Assembly: GCF_024519285.1 (NCBI RefSeq)
Contig: NZ_JAMZCY010000001.1
Coordinates: 1,550,001 to 1,614,000 of the forward strand
Source of the DNA: Cohnella sp. WQ 127256
GTDB taxonomy: Bacteria > Bacillota > Bacilli > Paenibacillales > Paenibacillaceae
DNA: 64,000 nt
Direction: 5' to 3'
A program made the position numbers and the translations under genes. Below, piece after piece: positions 34,777 to 43,030 of this stretch. The notes beneath the pieces are model-generated. The model worked only from the letters and a program-made list of their open reading frames with translations, ran no database searches and was not told where the DNA came from. Numbering within the stretch: the first letter of the stretch is position 1; the number at the start of each line of letters is the position of its first letter.

Positions 34777-36344
34777 GGATTGCCCCCAGCACGCCGATTA
34801 TCCTTTCCCCTTCTCGATTGGAGGGGGCTAGTGCTTTCCGGACGCTTGACCATCTTTGAGAGTGGAATCCGCACGAACGTATCCTTCATGTCACTCCAGC
34901 GGAAGGGTGCAAGCGGACTTCCATATGGCGTTCCGAGTGATTCTAAAGAAACAAGATGTGCAACTAATATCATCAAGCCGATAATAATTCCCACAATACC
35001 GAACATAAACGCAATGATCATCATCGGAAAGCGAAGTAACCGAATAGCCGTTCCCATATCATAGCTTGGGATAATAAAAGAGGCGATTGCGGTAGACGCA
35101 ACTACAATGACCATAATATTACTAACAATCCCTGCCTGTACGGCTGTCTGTCCGATGATGATACCACCCACAATTCCGACCGTTTGTCCGACCGGCGCGG
35201 GTAGACGAATTCCTGATTCTCGCATCATTTCTAGCGTTATTTCCATTAACATCGCTTCAAGTAAGGGTGGAAAAGGAACACGCGTCCTTGATTCAGCAAT
35301 CGACAAAAGCAGCTGCATAGGGATAACTTCATAATTAAATGAAATAAACGCAATGTAAGTAGCGGGTAATATTAAAGCGATAATGAATGCCAAATAACGC
35401 AGTAATCGAATAAACGAAGCAATCATCCAGCGGGTGCTGTAATCATCTATACTTTGGAAAAAGGTAATAAATGTAGCTGGAGCAACTAAGACACTTGGAG
35501 AGCAGTCCACAATAACAGCCATTCTCCCTTGAAGCAGCTGGGATACGGTCGAATCCGGTCGTTCAGTCAAGATAAACTGAGGAAAAGGTGAATAGGGATT
35601 ATCCTCGATATATTCGACCAATTCTCCCGTGTTTATGATGGAATCAACATCTATTGCCGCCAGACGTGATTCAAGTACCTTCAACAAATCCGGATTCGCC
35701 ACATCGGCCAAATACATGATCCAAACCTTTGTCTTACCCCTAACACCAATGGTAAGCTCTTTGATTTTCAATTCGCGATCCGGAAGATACCTTCGGATTA
35801 AAGCGATATTTTGCGTACCTGTTTCCAGAAAACCTTGATGTGCACCTTTAAGAGAAGTTTCGATTTGAGGATCCTCGATTGCCCGCTTAGGCCACCCCTT
35901 CGTATCTAGGAAGAAAGCATCCGGATTCCCATCTATAAGCAATACCGTATCTCCAGAAAGAATTGCACTTTCTAGATCGGCCCACTCTGTTCCTTTGCGG
36001 ATATTGCCAACATTCGTATGAAACGGATGCTCATCTTTATTTACCGGGCCTTCACTTAGCAGTGGGTTAACAATATCATTGTTAATAACCTCGTTATCCG
36101 TTAGCGAATCTAAATACACAAGCGCGGCTTTTGTACCCGTGGCTTGGATCGTTAAGTGCCTGACAACCAAATCCGGAGTCAGCTGAAACTGCTTCTGGAC
36201 TTCTTCCAATTTAGTAGATAATTCGTTCCCCATGTTGTTTCCTGATGATGACTTCTTATTAGATCGAGTTTGTACGGGTTGACGTGAGCCCAAAGAACGC
36301 GAGTTTCCAAATAATTTACGAAGAAGAAAAAATAACATGTGCAT
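34773..36344 (-). CDS. gerAA: Germinant receptor A subunit (GerAA)
   Basis: A 523-residue GerAA-type protein: cytoplasmic N-terminal region with VYLDSLTDNEVINNDIVNPL and the conserved ERPDSTVSQLLQGRMAVIVD block (in parts), then a membrane domain from about residue 310 with EITLEMMRESGIRLPAPVGQ and GTPYGSPLAPFRWSD near the end. It is the first gene of the gerAA-gerAB-gerAC operon, expressed in the forespore in other species (sigma-G; the promoter was not identified here). The first ATG (36344) and another six bases later are both possible starts. The complete three-subunit receptor shows the organism sporulates. Confidence 0.93.
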   Translation of the reverse strand: MHMLFFLLRKLFGNSRSLGSRQPVQTRSNKKSSSGNNMGNELSTKLEEVQKQFQLTPDLVVRHLTIQATGTKAALVYLDSLTDNEVINNDIVNPLLSEGPVNKDEHPFHTNVGNIRKGTEWADLESAILSGDTVLLIDGNPDAFFLDTKGWPKRAIEDPQIETSLKGAHQGFLETGTQNIALIRRYLPDRELKIKELTIGVRGKTKVWIMYLADVANPDLLKVLESRLAAIDVDSIINTGELVEYIEDNPYSPFPQFILTERPDSTVSQLLQGRMAVIVDCSPSVLVAPATFITFFQSIDDYSTRWMIASFIRLLRYLAFIIALILPATYIAFISFNYEVIPMQLLLSIAESRTRVPFPPLLEAMLMEITLEMMRESGIRLPAPVGQTVGIVGGIIIGQTAVQAGIVSNIMVIVVASTAIASFIIPSYDMGTAIRLLRFPMMIIAFMFGIVGIIIGLMILVAHLVSLESLGTPYGSPLAPFRWSDMKDTFVRIPLSKMVKRPESTSPLQSRRGKDNRRAGGNP

Positions 36345-36436
36345 CCATCCCGATTTCTGTGACTTTCATATCTTTCTATAATGTGGCTACTTTTTCGAAA
36401 TTTATCCAAGTCACTCGAGCCATTGAATACGCGAAA

Positions 36437-36470
36437 TAGCCCCCCTGATCAAAAATGATCTGGAGGGCTC
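36437..36470 (-). terminator. Terminator after the reductase gene
   Basis: AGCCCTCCAGATCA and TGATCAGGGGGGCT pair on the minus strand with a short A/T loop; the T-run is weak. Confidence 0.6.
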
Positions 36471-36493
36471 TAAGTCTAGGTTTAAGATTCTAT

Positions 36494-37147
36494 TTAGGTT
36501 TTGCTCACAATTTTGAAGCTAAAATTCGGGTGACCCACTGCCCCATACACCCTAGAGGATAGAGCGAGCAACATTTCCGTACCGCGCGCGGAAGAAATAT
36601 CTCCCAAATCGATAATACTCCTCCAACCGAACCATTCCTTTAGATAGCCCATGACTTTGCTTTTCGCATCTGTATCATTTCCACTTATAAAAAGATCATG
36701 CTGACCATCCGCGAGGCTTAGTGGATTCACCATTAATGTAGAGTTGACCGTATTCAGAGTTTTTACTACCTTTACTTCCGGAAAAGCGCGTTGAATCTGT
36801 TCCCCTAAACAATCGGTGTTAGCTACGGACAAGCTCAGTTCACCATTTAAGAAGTTAAGCGGAAGTGCAACATCAATCAAGATTTTACCTCGTAATGCAT
36901 TGTGACCTGCTACAAGTAGGGCATCGAGCGATGCTGTGCCTGGAGTTGCATTGAAAATAAGCTCGCCATGCTCCGCAGCCTCCTGAAAGGAACCCACGCT
37001 TGCACGCTCACCTTGACCAAATTGCTCCAGCCATGTATTCAGTTTCTCCGGACTTCTTGCTCCCAATTTGACATCATGACCTAATTTAATAAGGGAACTA
37101 CCAAGCGTTTGCCCTACATTACCCGAGCCAATAAAACCGATTTTCAT
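36494..37147 (-). CDS. NADP-binding F420H2:NADP-oxidoreductase-like protein
   Basis: About 217 residues. The N-terminal Rossmann motif KIGFIGSGNVGQTLGSSL with GARSPEKL suits NADP(H), followed by FNATPGTASLDAL and VKTLNTVNSTLMVNP, the pattern of the F420-dependent NADP reductase family (FNO-like, also in bacteria lacking F420). Its function in such bacteria is unclear; quinone or imine reduction is possible. Two ATGs are in frame; the second (37147) is nine bases after GAGGAG and is chosen. Divergent from a TetR gene with palindromic operators between. Confidence 0.82.
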   Translation of the reverse strand: MKIGFIGSGNVGQTLGSSLIKLGHDVKLGARSPEKLNTWLEQFGQGERASVGSFQEAAEHGELIFNATPGTASLDALLVAGHNALRGKILIDVALPLNFLNGELSLSVANTDCLGEQIQRAFPEVKVVKTLNTVNSTLMVNPLSLADGQHDLFISGNDTDAKSKVMGYLKEWFGWRSIIDLGDISSARGTEMLLALSSRVYGAVGHPNFSFKIVSKT

Positions 37148-37171
37148 CAACTTCATCTCCTCTTGTATACA

Positions 37172-37227
37172 TACAGGTCTGTATAGTTTGGATTACATTG
37201 ACAGTATACTTTACAGATCTGTATAAT
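37172..37227. promoter_or_regulatory. Divergent operator pair and TetR promoter
   Basis: TACAGGTCTGTA (37172-37183) and TACAGATCTGTA (37212-37223) are 12-bp palindromes offset by 40 bp. TTGACA (37198-37203) and TATAAT (37222-37227), 18 bp apart, form a promoter for the TetR gene, with the second operator overlapping the -10. The first would cover the divergent reductase promoter, giving joint repression. Confidence 0.75.
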
Positions 37228-37252
37228 GTCAACAGGTGAGGTGACGTTTTCT

Positions 37253-37831
37253 ATGAGCAAATCGATTGAAAAAAAATCAGCTGCACGAGAACAAATACTC
37301 GTAACTGCAAGTAAGTTGTTTTTTGAAAGAGGCTTCCATGCTGTCGGAGTCGATTTGATTGCATCTGAATCAGGAATTACGAAAATGACAATGTACAAGT
37401 ACTTCCCATCCAAAGATCATTTAATTGTTACCATATTGCAGCGATCGGACGAGCTATATTGGGAATGGTTTGAGAACACCATTCAAGGAATAGCTGATCC
37501 AGAAGCTCAGCTCATCGCTATATTCGAAGCAGTCGCACGCCAGCATTCTTTATCCCCAATGTCGACCTTCTGTCTATATCAGGCCGTTGCCGTTGAATTC
37601 CCGTTTCCCGAACATATCGTTAACCAAGCAGCTGTTGAACATAAGCAATCTATTTTGGATCGATTGGTATCTATTTGCGAACAAGCTGGATCGAAATCAT
37701 CCACCTCTCTTGCCCGGCAACTATTTGTCCTGTCGGAAGGTTTTTGTATATCCACTCGATTTATTGGTGCCAACAGCCCCTCAGCAGATACTGTTCAAGC
37801 CGCAATAACGCTAATCAAGTCTCACCATTAA
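37253..37831 (+). CDS. TetR-family regulator of the divergent reductase
   Basis: About 192 residues with a TetR helix-turn-helix (AREQILVTASKLFFERGFHAVGVDLIASESGITKMTMYKYFPSKDHLI in parts) and a helical effector domain. An upstream ATG at 37226 lies inside the -10 box and cannot be used; the ATG at 37253, after AGGTGAGG, is taken. It probably represses itself and the reductase gene through the palindromes at 37172-37223. Confidence 0.87.
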   Translation: MSKSIEKKSAAREQILVTASKLFFERGFHAVGVDLIASESGITKMTMYKYFPSKDHLIVTILQRSDELYWEWFENTIQGIADPEAQLIAIFEAVARQHSLSPMSTFCLYQAVAVEFPFPEHIVNQAAVEHKQSILDRLVSICEQAGSKSSTSLARQLFVLSEGFCISTRFIGANSPSADTVQAAITLIKSHH

Positions 37832-37882
37832 CTAGTGCTATGCCCCTCCCCTCACGGGAAGGGGCTCTCCCCCAATTTGCGG

Positions 37883-38641
37883 TTACTCCACTACTCGATC
37901 CCTAATCGTATGCCCTTGCTCTAATTCAACCTCAATACACTCGAACCCAACCTTATCCCCTCGCACGTGAAAATCGATAGGCTTATTACTTCCAATCACA
38001 ATCATATTCCGTTCGTCAGACTCATGCGCTGCGGGTAGAGTAAATACTCTTATGAAGGTGTACGTTTCCTTGAGAGTTGTATGAATCGCGTTAATGAGTC
38101 GGTCATTTTTGATTTTCCCAAACAAATTCATCATAATAGCTCCACTGGAGTCCAGCTTATCCAACATCAATTCGAAAAATTCATGTGTTGTAAAGTGAAG
38201 TGGAGTTCCCTTGCTATTAAAGGCATCCAAAATAATGAAATCAAATTGATTGGATTGTTCATGACTGAGAATCTCACGCCCATCTCCGACAATGACATTA
38301 TTGTGACGATAGCCAAAAAACTGTTTGCTTAGCTCCACAACCTTCCCGTCTAGCTCAGCAACAGTCATTTTTATGTCTGGATAATGCCCAGCAATTGTCC
38401 CAATGCCATGCCCAATAACAAAAGCCCTTTCGAATGAGGGATTAAGTAACTCCAATAAATGAAGCATCGCCCTTTGATACTGAAGCACGACGCGCTTCGT
38501 ATCTTTTAAGTCCATCGCTCCTTGGATCGCCTCATCTGCAAACTGTAAGCAACGAAACTTTCCCAATTCCCCGTATAATTCTGTCGTTTCAATTACCCTA
38601 ATCTCGTTAAACATGCTTAACTCTGTAGCTATTAAATGCAA
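37883..38641 (-). CDS. Spermidine synthase-like methyltransferase-fold protein
   Basis: A 252-residue class I methyltransferase-fold protein of the spermine/spermidine-synthase group: VIGHGIGTIAGHYPDIKMTVAELDGKVVEL corresponds to the nucleotide-binding strand-loop and acidic residue (here in parts), DFIILDAFNSKGTPLHFTT to the catalytic region with the DA(F) motif. The TTG start has AAGGAG eight bases upstream. The family also has members unrelated to polyamines, and the usual N-terminal domain seems shortened, so the substrate is open. Confidence 0.75.
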   Translation of the reverse strand: MHLIATELSMFNEIRVIETTELYGELGKFRCLQFADEAIQGAMDLKDTKRVVLQYQRAMLHLLELLNPSFERAFVIGHGIGTIAGHYPDIKMTVAELDGKVVELSKQFFGYRHNNVIVGDGREILSHEQSNQFDFIILDAFNSKGTPLHFTTHEFFELMLDKLDSSGAIMMNLFGKIKNDRLINAIHTTLKETYTFIRVFTLPAAHESDERNMIVIGSNKPIDFHVRGDKVGFECIEVELEQGHTIRDRVVE

Positions 38642-38668
38642 GTCGACGACTCCTTTTTAATAAAAGAG

Positions 38669-38706
38669 AGCAGTATAGAACTGTTTAACGAGTTCTACAC
38701 TGCTCA
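38669..38706 (-). terminator. Terminator after bdbC
   Basis: A 15-bp stem with one mismatch (38706-38692 with 38683-38669) followed by CTCTTTTATT on the minus strand, 7 bases after the bdbC stop. Confidence 0.8.
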
Positions 38707-38712
38707 TGATCA

Positions 38713-39189
38713 TTATTCTTGCTCTAATCCTTGCTCTAGTTCTTGATCTTCTTCTTTCTCAGCCTGCTTAACGAACAATAAACTAACCGTAATGAGTACG
38801 AACGCAATTAAAGCTAAGAATGGGATTGTGATAAATCCAAGCCAATCGATGTAGTCAACATTACAAGGAACCCCATTGGTACACGGCTTAATTTCCTCAA
38901 AGCCCGGTACCTTCTGAACCATATAATGATAGAGAGAAATGATGCCACCAATAATCGAGAGCGGTAACACGTACTTCTTAATCGTTCTCTCCCCATGATA
39001 AGCCGCTATACCCAGAATAATGCTCAAGGGATACATGAATATTCTCTGGTACCAGCATAATTCACACGGGACATATCCAAGTACTTCACTAAAATATAAG
39101 CTTCCTAGTGTCGCAACAACAGCTACAAGCCATGCGAAATATAAGAGGTACTGTGAAGATGACGATTGTACCGGCTTCATATTATCCAA
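38713..39189 (-). CDS. bdbC: Disulfide bond formation protein BdbC/DsbB
   Basis: A 158-residue protein with four membrane helices. The quinone-linked cysteine pair is in PCELCWYQR (CxxC, about residue 41), and the second pair in KPCTNGVPCNVDY (about 100). It reoxidises BdbD and passes electrons to menaquinone. It overlaps the bdbD stop by 8 bases, so the two form a coupled pair. A charged C-terminal tail (KQAEKEEDQELEQ) is unremarkable. Confidence 0.92.
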   Translation of the reverse strand: MDNMKPVQSSSSQYLLYFAWLVAVVATLGSLYFSEVLGYVPCELCWYQRIFMYPLSIILGIAAYHGERTIKKYVLPLSIIGGIISLYHYMVQKVPGFEEIKPCTNGVPCNVDYIDWLGFITIPFLALIAFVLITVSLLFVKQAEKEEDQELEQGLEQE

Positions 39190-39895
39190 CCAGCTCCTGC
39201 TCCAACACGGATTTAATCGTATTCATATCAAATGGATTTTCAATAATAATTCCATTAATCATAACGGTAGGAGTTTGATTAATCCGATATTTATCAATTA
39301 GCTTATTATCGATCTCAACCTCAGGTAACGTTATTTTATTTTTAATATCGTTTTGCAGTTGCTGCAAATCGATTGCTGGAGTGATTGTCTTAGCAAGCTC
39401 CATTATTTTCTCTTCGGTTATCCATGCGACATCATGATTCGCTGTTGGTTGAGCTTCAAACATCGCTTTATTAAATGACCAGAATGCATCTACATTTTGT
39501 GCAAGCACAGCTTCCCCGGCAATGGCTCCAAGCTGAGATTCTGCACCATGAAACAACGTATTAATGTATACCATCTTCAGTTTCCCCGTATCAATATACT
39601 GCTCTTTCAGCTCCGGATAAACGGTCTGAGTCCACTTCTTACATGAAGGACATTTGTAATCACCGAATTCAATTAGGGTAACTTTAGCATCTGCATTCCC
39701 GATTACAGGTTGATTTACGATAGAAGGCAATTCGCTAACGCGGGTAAGATCCTGTTCTTTATCCGTACTTGCTTTATTAATTAGAAAGATTGCAACTAGT
39801 AATACAATGAATATCCCCGTATACAGCACTAAAGTTTTACCTGGATTTTTTTTCTGAGTAGAGACTGATTTTCTTTTATTTCCGGATTTAGACAA
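39182..39895 (-). CDS. bdbD: Thiol-disulfide oxidoreductase BdbD (DsbA-like)
   Basis: A 237-residue membrane-anchored DsbA-family protein: N-terminal membrane segment (about residues 22-43), thioredoxin fold with active site CPSC in GDYKCPSCKKW (about residue 97), helical insertion, and cis-Pro region QTPTVMING. It oxidises exported protein thiols and is recharged by BdbC. TTG start with AAGGGG eight bases upstream. It is immediately downstream of a small membrane-protein gene and of the tatA/ZIP/multicopper-oxidase genes, whose exported products may need disulfides. Confidence 0.92.
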   Translation of the reverse strand: MSKSGNKRKSVSTQKKNPGKTLVLYTGIFIVLLVAIFLINKASTDKEQDLTRVSELPSIVNQPVIGNADAKVTLIEFGDYKCPSCKKWTQTVYPELKEQYIDTGKLKMVYINTLFHGAESQLGAIAGEAVLAQNVDAFWSFNKAMFEAQPTANHDVAWITEEKIMELAKTITPAIDLQQLQNDIKNKITLPEVEIDNKLIDKYRINQTPTVMINGIIIENPFDMNTIKSVLEQELVG

Positions 39896-39897
39896 CT

Positions 39898-40194
39898 CTA
39901 CAACCCCTTCTTATATTTATTATACTTTTTGTCCATTTTATCAAATCTCTGACTAGCAAGTATAGAACCCACTGTCGGGAACATGAGTAATCGGCCTACT
40001 AAATAGGTAACAGAAGCTGTTCCGTTCGCAATCAGATCAACCAAAGTAAATAGAATCGTAAGAGACATACCGATATAAATGACACCGTACCGTAGCACAT
40101 ACTTTTGCTTACCCAAATTTCGATTTTTTTCCCATTTCAAAGCAAATTGCTCCACGCTAACACACCAACATTCTATAAGGATTTGTGAATTCAA
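39898..40194 (-). CDS. Small membrane protein of unknown function upstream of bdbD
   Basis: Up to 98 residues with two hydrophobic segments (VIYIGMSLTILFTLVDLIA and VTYLVGRLLMFPTVGSILA) and a Lys-rich C-terminus. The only upstream start is TTG at 40194; a GTG at 40155, giving an N-terminus EQFALKWEKNR, is an alternative. It ends 2 bases before the bdbD start, so the three genes form one unit. No family was recognised. Confidence 0.6.
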   Translation of the reverse strand: MNSQILIECWCVSVEQFALKWEKNRNLGKQKYVLRYGVIYIGMSLTILFTLVDLIANGTASVTYLVGRLLMFPTVGSILASQRFDKMDKKYNKYKKGL

Positions 40195-40256
40195 AGTTGT
40201 CCAAGCCTACAGTTCCTCATATATTATGTATCATCTTTCTGCGTTAATCAAATAGA

Positions 40257-40289
40257 GCCACCTTTCCCCCTTGTTAGAGGAAAGATGGC
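40257..40289 (-). terminator. Terminator after tatA
   Basis: GCCATCTTTCC and GGAAAGGTGGC pair on the minus strand (40289-40257), followed by TCTATTTG, separating tatA from the bdb unit. Confidence 0.65.
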
Positions 40290-40297
40290 GTGCTTTC

Positions 40298-40489
40298 TCA
40301 TTCATTTGATTCTTTTGTCACCTTAGGTGCATGTTCTTCACTTTGGATTAATTCCCGCGTGCCCGCTTTAAACTCCCTAAGAGTAGAGCCGATAGCTTTA
40401 CCAAGTTGGGGTAGCTTAGATGGACCAAAAAACAATATAGCAATCAGAATAATGATTAATAATCCCGTTCCACCGATATTCAATGGCAT
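40298..40489 (-). CDS. tatA: Twin-arginine translocase subunit TatA
   Basis: A 63-residue TatA/E protein: short N-terminus, one membrane helix (GTGLLIIILIAILFFGPSKL in part), the conserved FGPSKLPQLGKAIG hinge and an amphipathic helix, then an acidic tail. It forms the pore element of the Tat pathway for folded proteins. It lies 37 bases downstream of the ZIP gene and in the same unit as a multicopper oxidase with a Tat signal, so a dedicated TatA is likely. No tatC is in the window. Confidence 0.92.
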   Translation of the reverse strand: MPLNIGGTGLLIIILIAILFFGPSKLPQLGKAIGSTLREFKAGTRELIQSEEHAPKVTKESNE

Positions 40490-40525
40490 TATTCACTCAC
40501 ACCCTTCTTCTCTTCAATCCTAATC

Positions 40526-41722
40526 CTATACACTAACAAATAGTGCAGTTACGTACATCAAGACAATACCAAGGGTCAGACTACCAAGATTAACCCACGA
40601 AACAGCTGGACTCCCACTCTTAGCAGCCTCGCGAATGATCATTTTACTAATTACAAAAATGACTTGAACAATTGCACCAGCTCCGATTCCAAAGAACAGA
40701 GCCGCTAACGTATCATTAAACACGAAGCCGCCTATCCAAGTTCCCATAATTGCAGGTCCGCCCCCAACAACCGCTAATCCCAGAAACGTTCTCCATCTCG
40801 GACTTTCCTTCAGAAGAGGGGCAGCAATACCCACACCTTCAGTGATGTTATGAAGTGTAAATCCAATAATTAAGAATGTTCCTAGAGCAGCTTCTCCCGC
40901 AGCGAAGGCGGCCCCGATTGCCAGCCCTTCACCCAGATTATGAAGCCCGATACCACCAGCGATTTTATAAGAAACTTGTTTACCACTCATCACACCTTTC
41001 TTATCGTTCACTTGGTCTAGTGCAAGTAAGAATAAGAAGCTGAGTAGTGCACCAAACCACACTAGCCCCGTACCCTGAAAGAGTCTTGGAGCTTCAGCTC
41101 CCAATTCAAGGCCCTCCTGAAACGTATCGATAACAAGGAAAAACAACAAGCCAACTGTTAGTGCAAGAACCCCTTGCATCCCTTTATCTGAGAATCTACG
41201 CAAAAACGGGAACCATAACAAGCCAAGACCAACGGGTACAACGCCAACATAAAACCCGATCAAAGCGAATTGTAGAAATCTGTTAGCATCCGGAACAGGT
41301 GTTGTGGCCGCAACTGCTACCTCTCCTGTAAAAATAAGTCCATTTGTCGTAATCAGCTTAATACTATACGGATCCCCTTCAACCCAACCATAAGGAATCG
41401 TAATTTGAGTCTGATTCAATCGATCAATTGTTGCACTCGGTTGGAAGCTGGCATTCCAAAATGCATCGTTAACGATCACTTGGGCAATCGTTACAGATTC
41501 CGGACCCGAGTTTAATACCTTCAGCGTAAAGCCTTCATCCGTAAGTGTAATTTTCTCTACATCCAACACTTCAATTGGAGCAACAGGGTCATCTTTGATT
41601 CCCGTTCCGAAGCTTGAGATCAAATACACAAGAATGGCTAGTAAGATCAAGGGGATAATCCCCCATATCCACACTATTTTCGATGGCTTACGTTTCATTG
41701 AAACTGCCGTTTCTCCAAGCAT
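40526..41722 (-). CDS. ZIP-family metal transporter with N-terminal extracytoplasmic beta domain
   Basis: A 398-residue protein. Residues 1-45 hold a membrane anchor, about 50-140 an extracytoplasmic beta-sandwich-like region (VEKITLTDEGFTLKVLNSGPESVTIAQVIV in parts), and from about 145 a ZIP transporter with eight helices. The metal-binding motifs of helices 4 and 5 are intact: LHNLGEGLAIG and LHNITEGVGIA. ZIP proteins bring divalent metals (Zn, Fe, Mn) into the cytoplasm. GAGGAGG precedes the ATG. It is encoded 17 bases after the multicopper oxidase, which suggests the oxidase changes the redox state or availability of the metal it carries. The beta domain is unusual for ZIP proteins. Confidence 0.85.
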   Translation of the reverse strand: MLGETAVSMKRKPSKIVWIWGIIPLILLAILVYLISSFGTGIKDDPVAPIEVLDVEKITLTDEGFTLKVLNSGPESVTIAQVIVNDAFWNASFQPSATIDRLNQTQITIPYGWVEGDPYSIKLITTNGLIFTGEVAVAATTPVPDANRFLQFALIGFYVGVVPVGLGLLWFPFLRRFSDKGMQGVLALTVGLLFFLVIDTFQEGLELGAEAPRLFQGTGLVWFGALLSFLFLLALDQVNDKKGVMSGKQVSYKIAGGIGLHNLGEGLAIGAAFAAGEAALGTFLIIGFTLHNITEGVGIAAPLLKESPRWRTFLGLAVVGGGPAIMGTWIGGFVFNDTLAALFFGIGAGAIVQVIFVISKMIIREAAKSGSPAVSWVNLGSLTLGIVLMYVTALFVSV

Positions 41723-41739
41723 TTCTTATTCCTCCTCTC

Positions 41740-42792
41740 TTATGCTTTAGCTTCAAAGAATCCCAACCATCCAAGCTCCGCGAACTCACTTTGATGGGCA
41801 TGAAACATATATTTACCAGGCTCGGGGAACACCATTTCCATAATTCCTCGCTGCCCCTGGCACTGCATGACCGTATCTGTAAGGACGGGTCTTGCGTCAG
41901 GATCAGCCCCAACTTCATAATATTTGAAGAAGTTTGCATGCAGATGAAAGGAATTGATGAGATCGAATTCTGTTAAATTGCTTAAGTAGATGCGAACAAG
42001 CTGCCCAACCTTGACCTGAATGGGTGCTGCCTGATAAGCAAAAGCATAGCCGTTAACCGTATAAATCTCATTCTCTCCGTCCAAATCCAGATCAAAGCCG
42101 TTCATAACCATACTTAGCTCATGAGCTGTCTGTCTTGGCTTTTTCGGATCGATAATAAAATTTCCGTATAAGCCTTTGTGAATATGTTTGGCAAGGGGTG
42201 GGATATGGCAATGGTAAATGTGCATGCCCGCAGGCTTGGCTTCAAACTCATACGTAAATTCTGTGCCGGATGGCACAGGTTCAATGCCGTCCATGTTCGT
42301 AGGATGAATACCATGAAAATGAATCGTATGTGGGTGCATGGATCCGTTCCAGAACTTAATACGAACAATATCTCCCTCCGTACATCGAATTGTTGGGCCT
42401 GGTATTGTTCCGTTAAAAGTCCATCCTGGAAATTTGATACCTTTGGCGATTTCGACTTCCGTGTCAATGGCGACAAGCTCATACTCCCTCACCGTGCGTC
42501 CATCTTCACGGGTACTCACTTTGCCGTAATCAAATTGGGTAAGAGCTAAGATTGCCGCTTCCAATCCCTTTGTTTTGTCAGTACCAGGATCGTATCCATG
42601 GGCCATCATTGCATGTTTTTGTTGCTGTAGCGTCGAATGTAGCTCGTGTTTATCCATGGCCTTTGCGGTTTTACTAAACCATGAGGTGGGATTCAAAAGA
42701 CTACCACCGAAAATCCCCATTGCACCGACAGTTCCCCACTTCAGGACTTCCCGTCTAGACATAGGCCGTTTTGCATTAAACGACATGGACAA
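41740..42792 (-). CDS. Tat-exported multicopper oxidase
   Basis: A 350-residue multicopper oxidase with a twin-arginine signal peptide: SRREVLKWG at residues 12-20, hydrophobic stretch, then AKAMD. The cupredoxin domains carry HPHTIHFHG, YHCHIPPLAKH, SFHLHANFF and FHAHQSEFAELG, giving the His-Cys-His set and type-2/3 histidines. Length fits a two-domain oxidase of the nitrite-reductase/small-laccase group rather than three-domain CueO. Located outside the membrane, it would oxidise Cu+, Fe2+, Mn2+ or a phenolic compound. First gene of the unit with the ZIP transporter and tatA, divergent from a metal-exporting ATPase. Confidence 0.9.
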   Translation of the reverse strand: MSMSFNAKRPMSRREVLKWGTVGAMGIFGGSLLNPTSWFSKTAKAMDKHELHSTLQQQKHAMMAHGYDPGTDKTKGLEAAILALTQFDYGKVSTREDGRTVREYELVAIDTEVEIAKGIKFPGWTFNGTIPGPTIRCTEGDIVRIKFWNGSMHPHTIHFHGIHPTNMDGIEPVPSGTEFTYEFEAKPAGMHIYHCHIPPLAKHIHKGLYGNFIIDPKKPRQTAHELSMVMNGFDLDLDGENEIYTVNGYAFAYQAAPIQVKVGQLVRIYLSNLTEFDLINSFHLHANFFKYYEVGADPDARPVLTDTVMQCQGQRGIMEMVFPEPGKYMFHAHQSEFAELGWLGFFEAKA

Positions 42793-42830
42793 TACCCTCT
42801 TTCTTTTTTAGATTAGGGAAAATAAGTTTA

Positions 42831-42892
42831 CCTTGTGCAAAATAATGTATAAAAAAATATAGTGTGGTATAGGGACAAACTTTTGCACAAGG
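42831..42892. promoter_or_regulatory. Perfect 12-bp inverted repeats offset by 50 bp upstream of the oxidase
   Basis: CCTTGTGCAAAA (42831-42842) and TTTTGCACAAGG (42881-42892) are exact reverse complements, 50 bp apart start to start (about five helical turns), in the divergent region between the oxidase unit and the metal ATPase. They look like paired binding sites for one regulator. They do not match Fur, CsoR, Rex, CIRCE or ArsR sites that I know. Confidence 0.65.
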
Positions 42893-42963
42893 GCAAAAAT
42901 AAAGATTAACCTAAATATATGTTGTTTTTGAAAATTTGTAAACTAAAAAATGTAAGCAATGAG

Positions 42964-43007
42964 TTGACAATCCTCACTCATCGGAATAATATATGAGCAA
43001 GTATTCA
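42964..43007 (+). promoter_or_regulatory. Promoter of the metal ATPase with ArsR/SmtB-like half palindrome
   Basis: TTGACA (42964-42969) and TAATAT (42987-42992), 17 bp apart. Just downstream, TGAGCAAGTATTCA (42994-43007) resembles the imperfect TGAA/TTCA palindromes of ArsR/SmtB metal sensors. No arsR-type gene is in the window. Confidence 0.5.
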
Positions 43008-43030
43008 TTTGTTTTCGGGAGATGATTATT

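Noticed and set aside
37226-37252. Earlier ATG start for the TetR gene
   Set aside because: This ATG lies inside the -10 box TATAAT of its own promoter.
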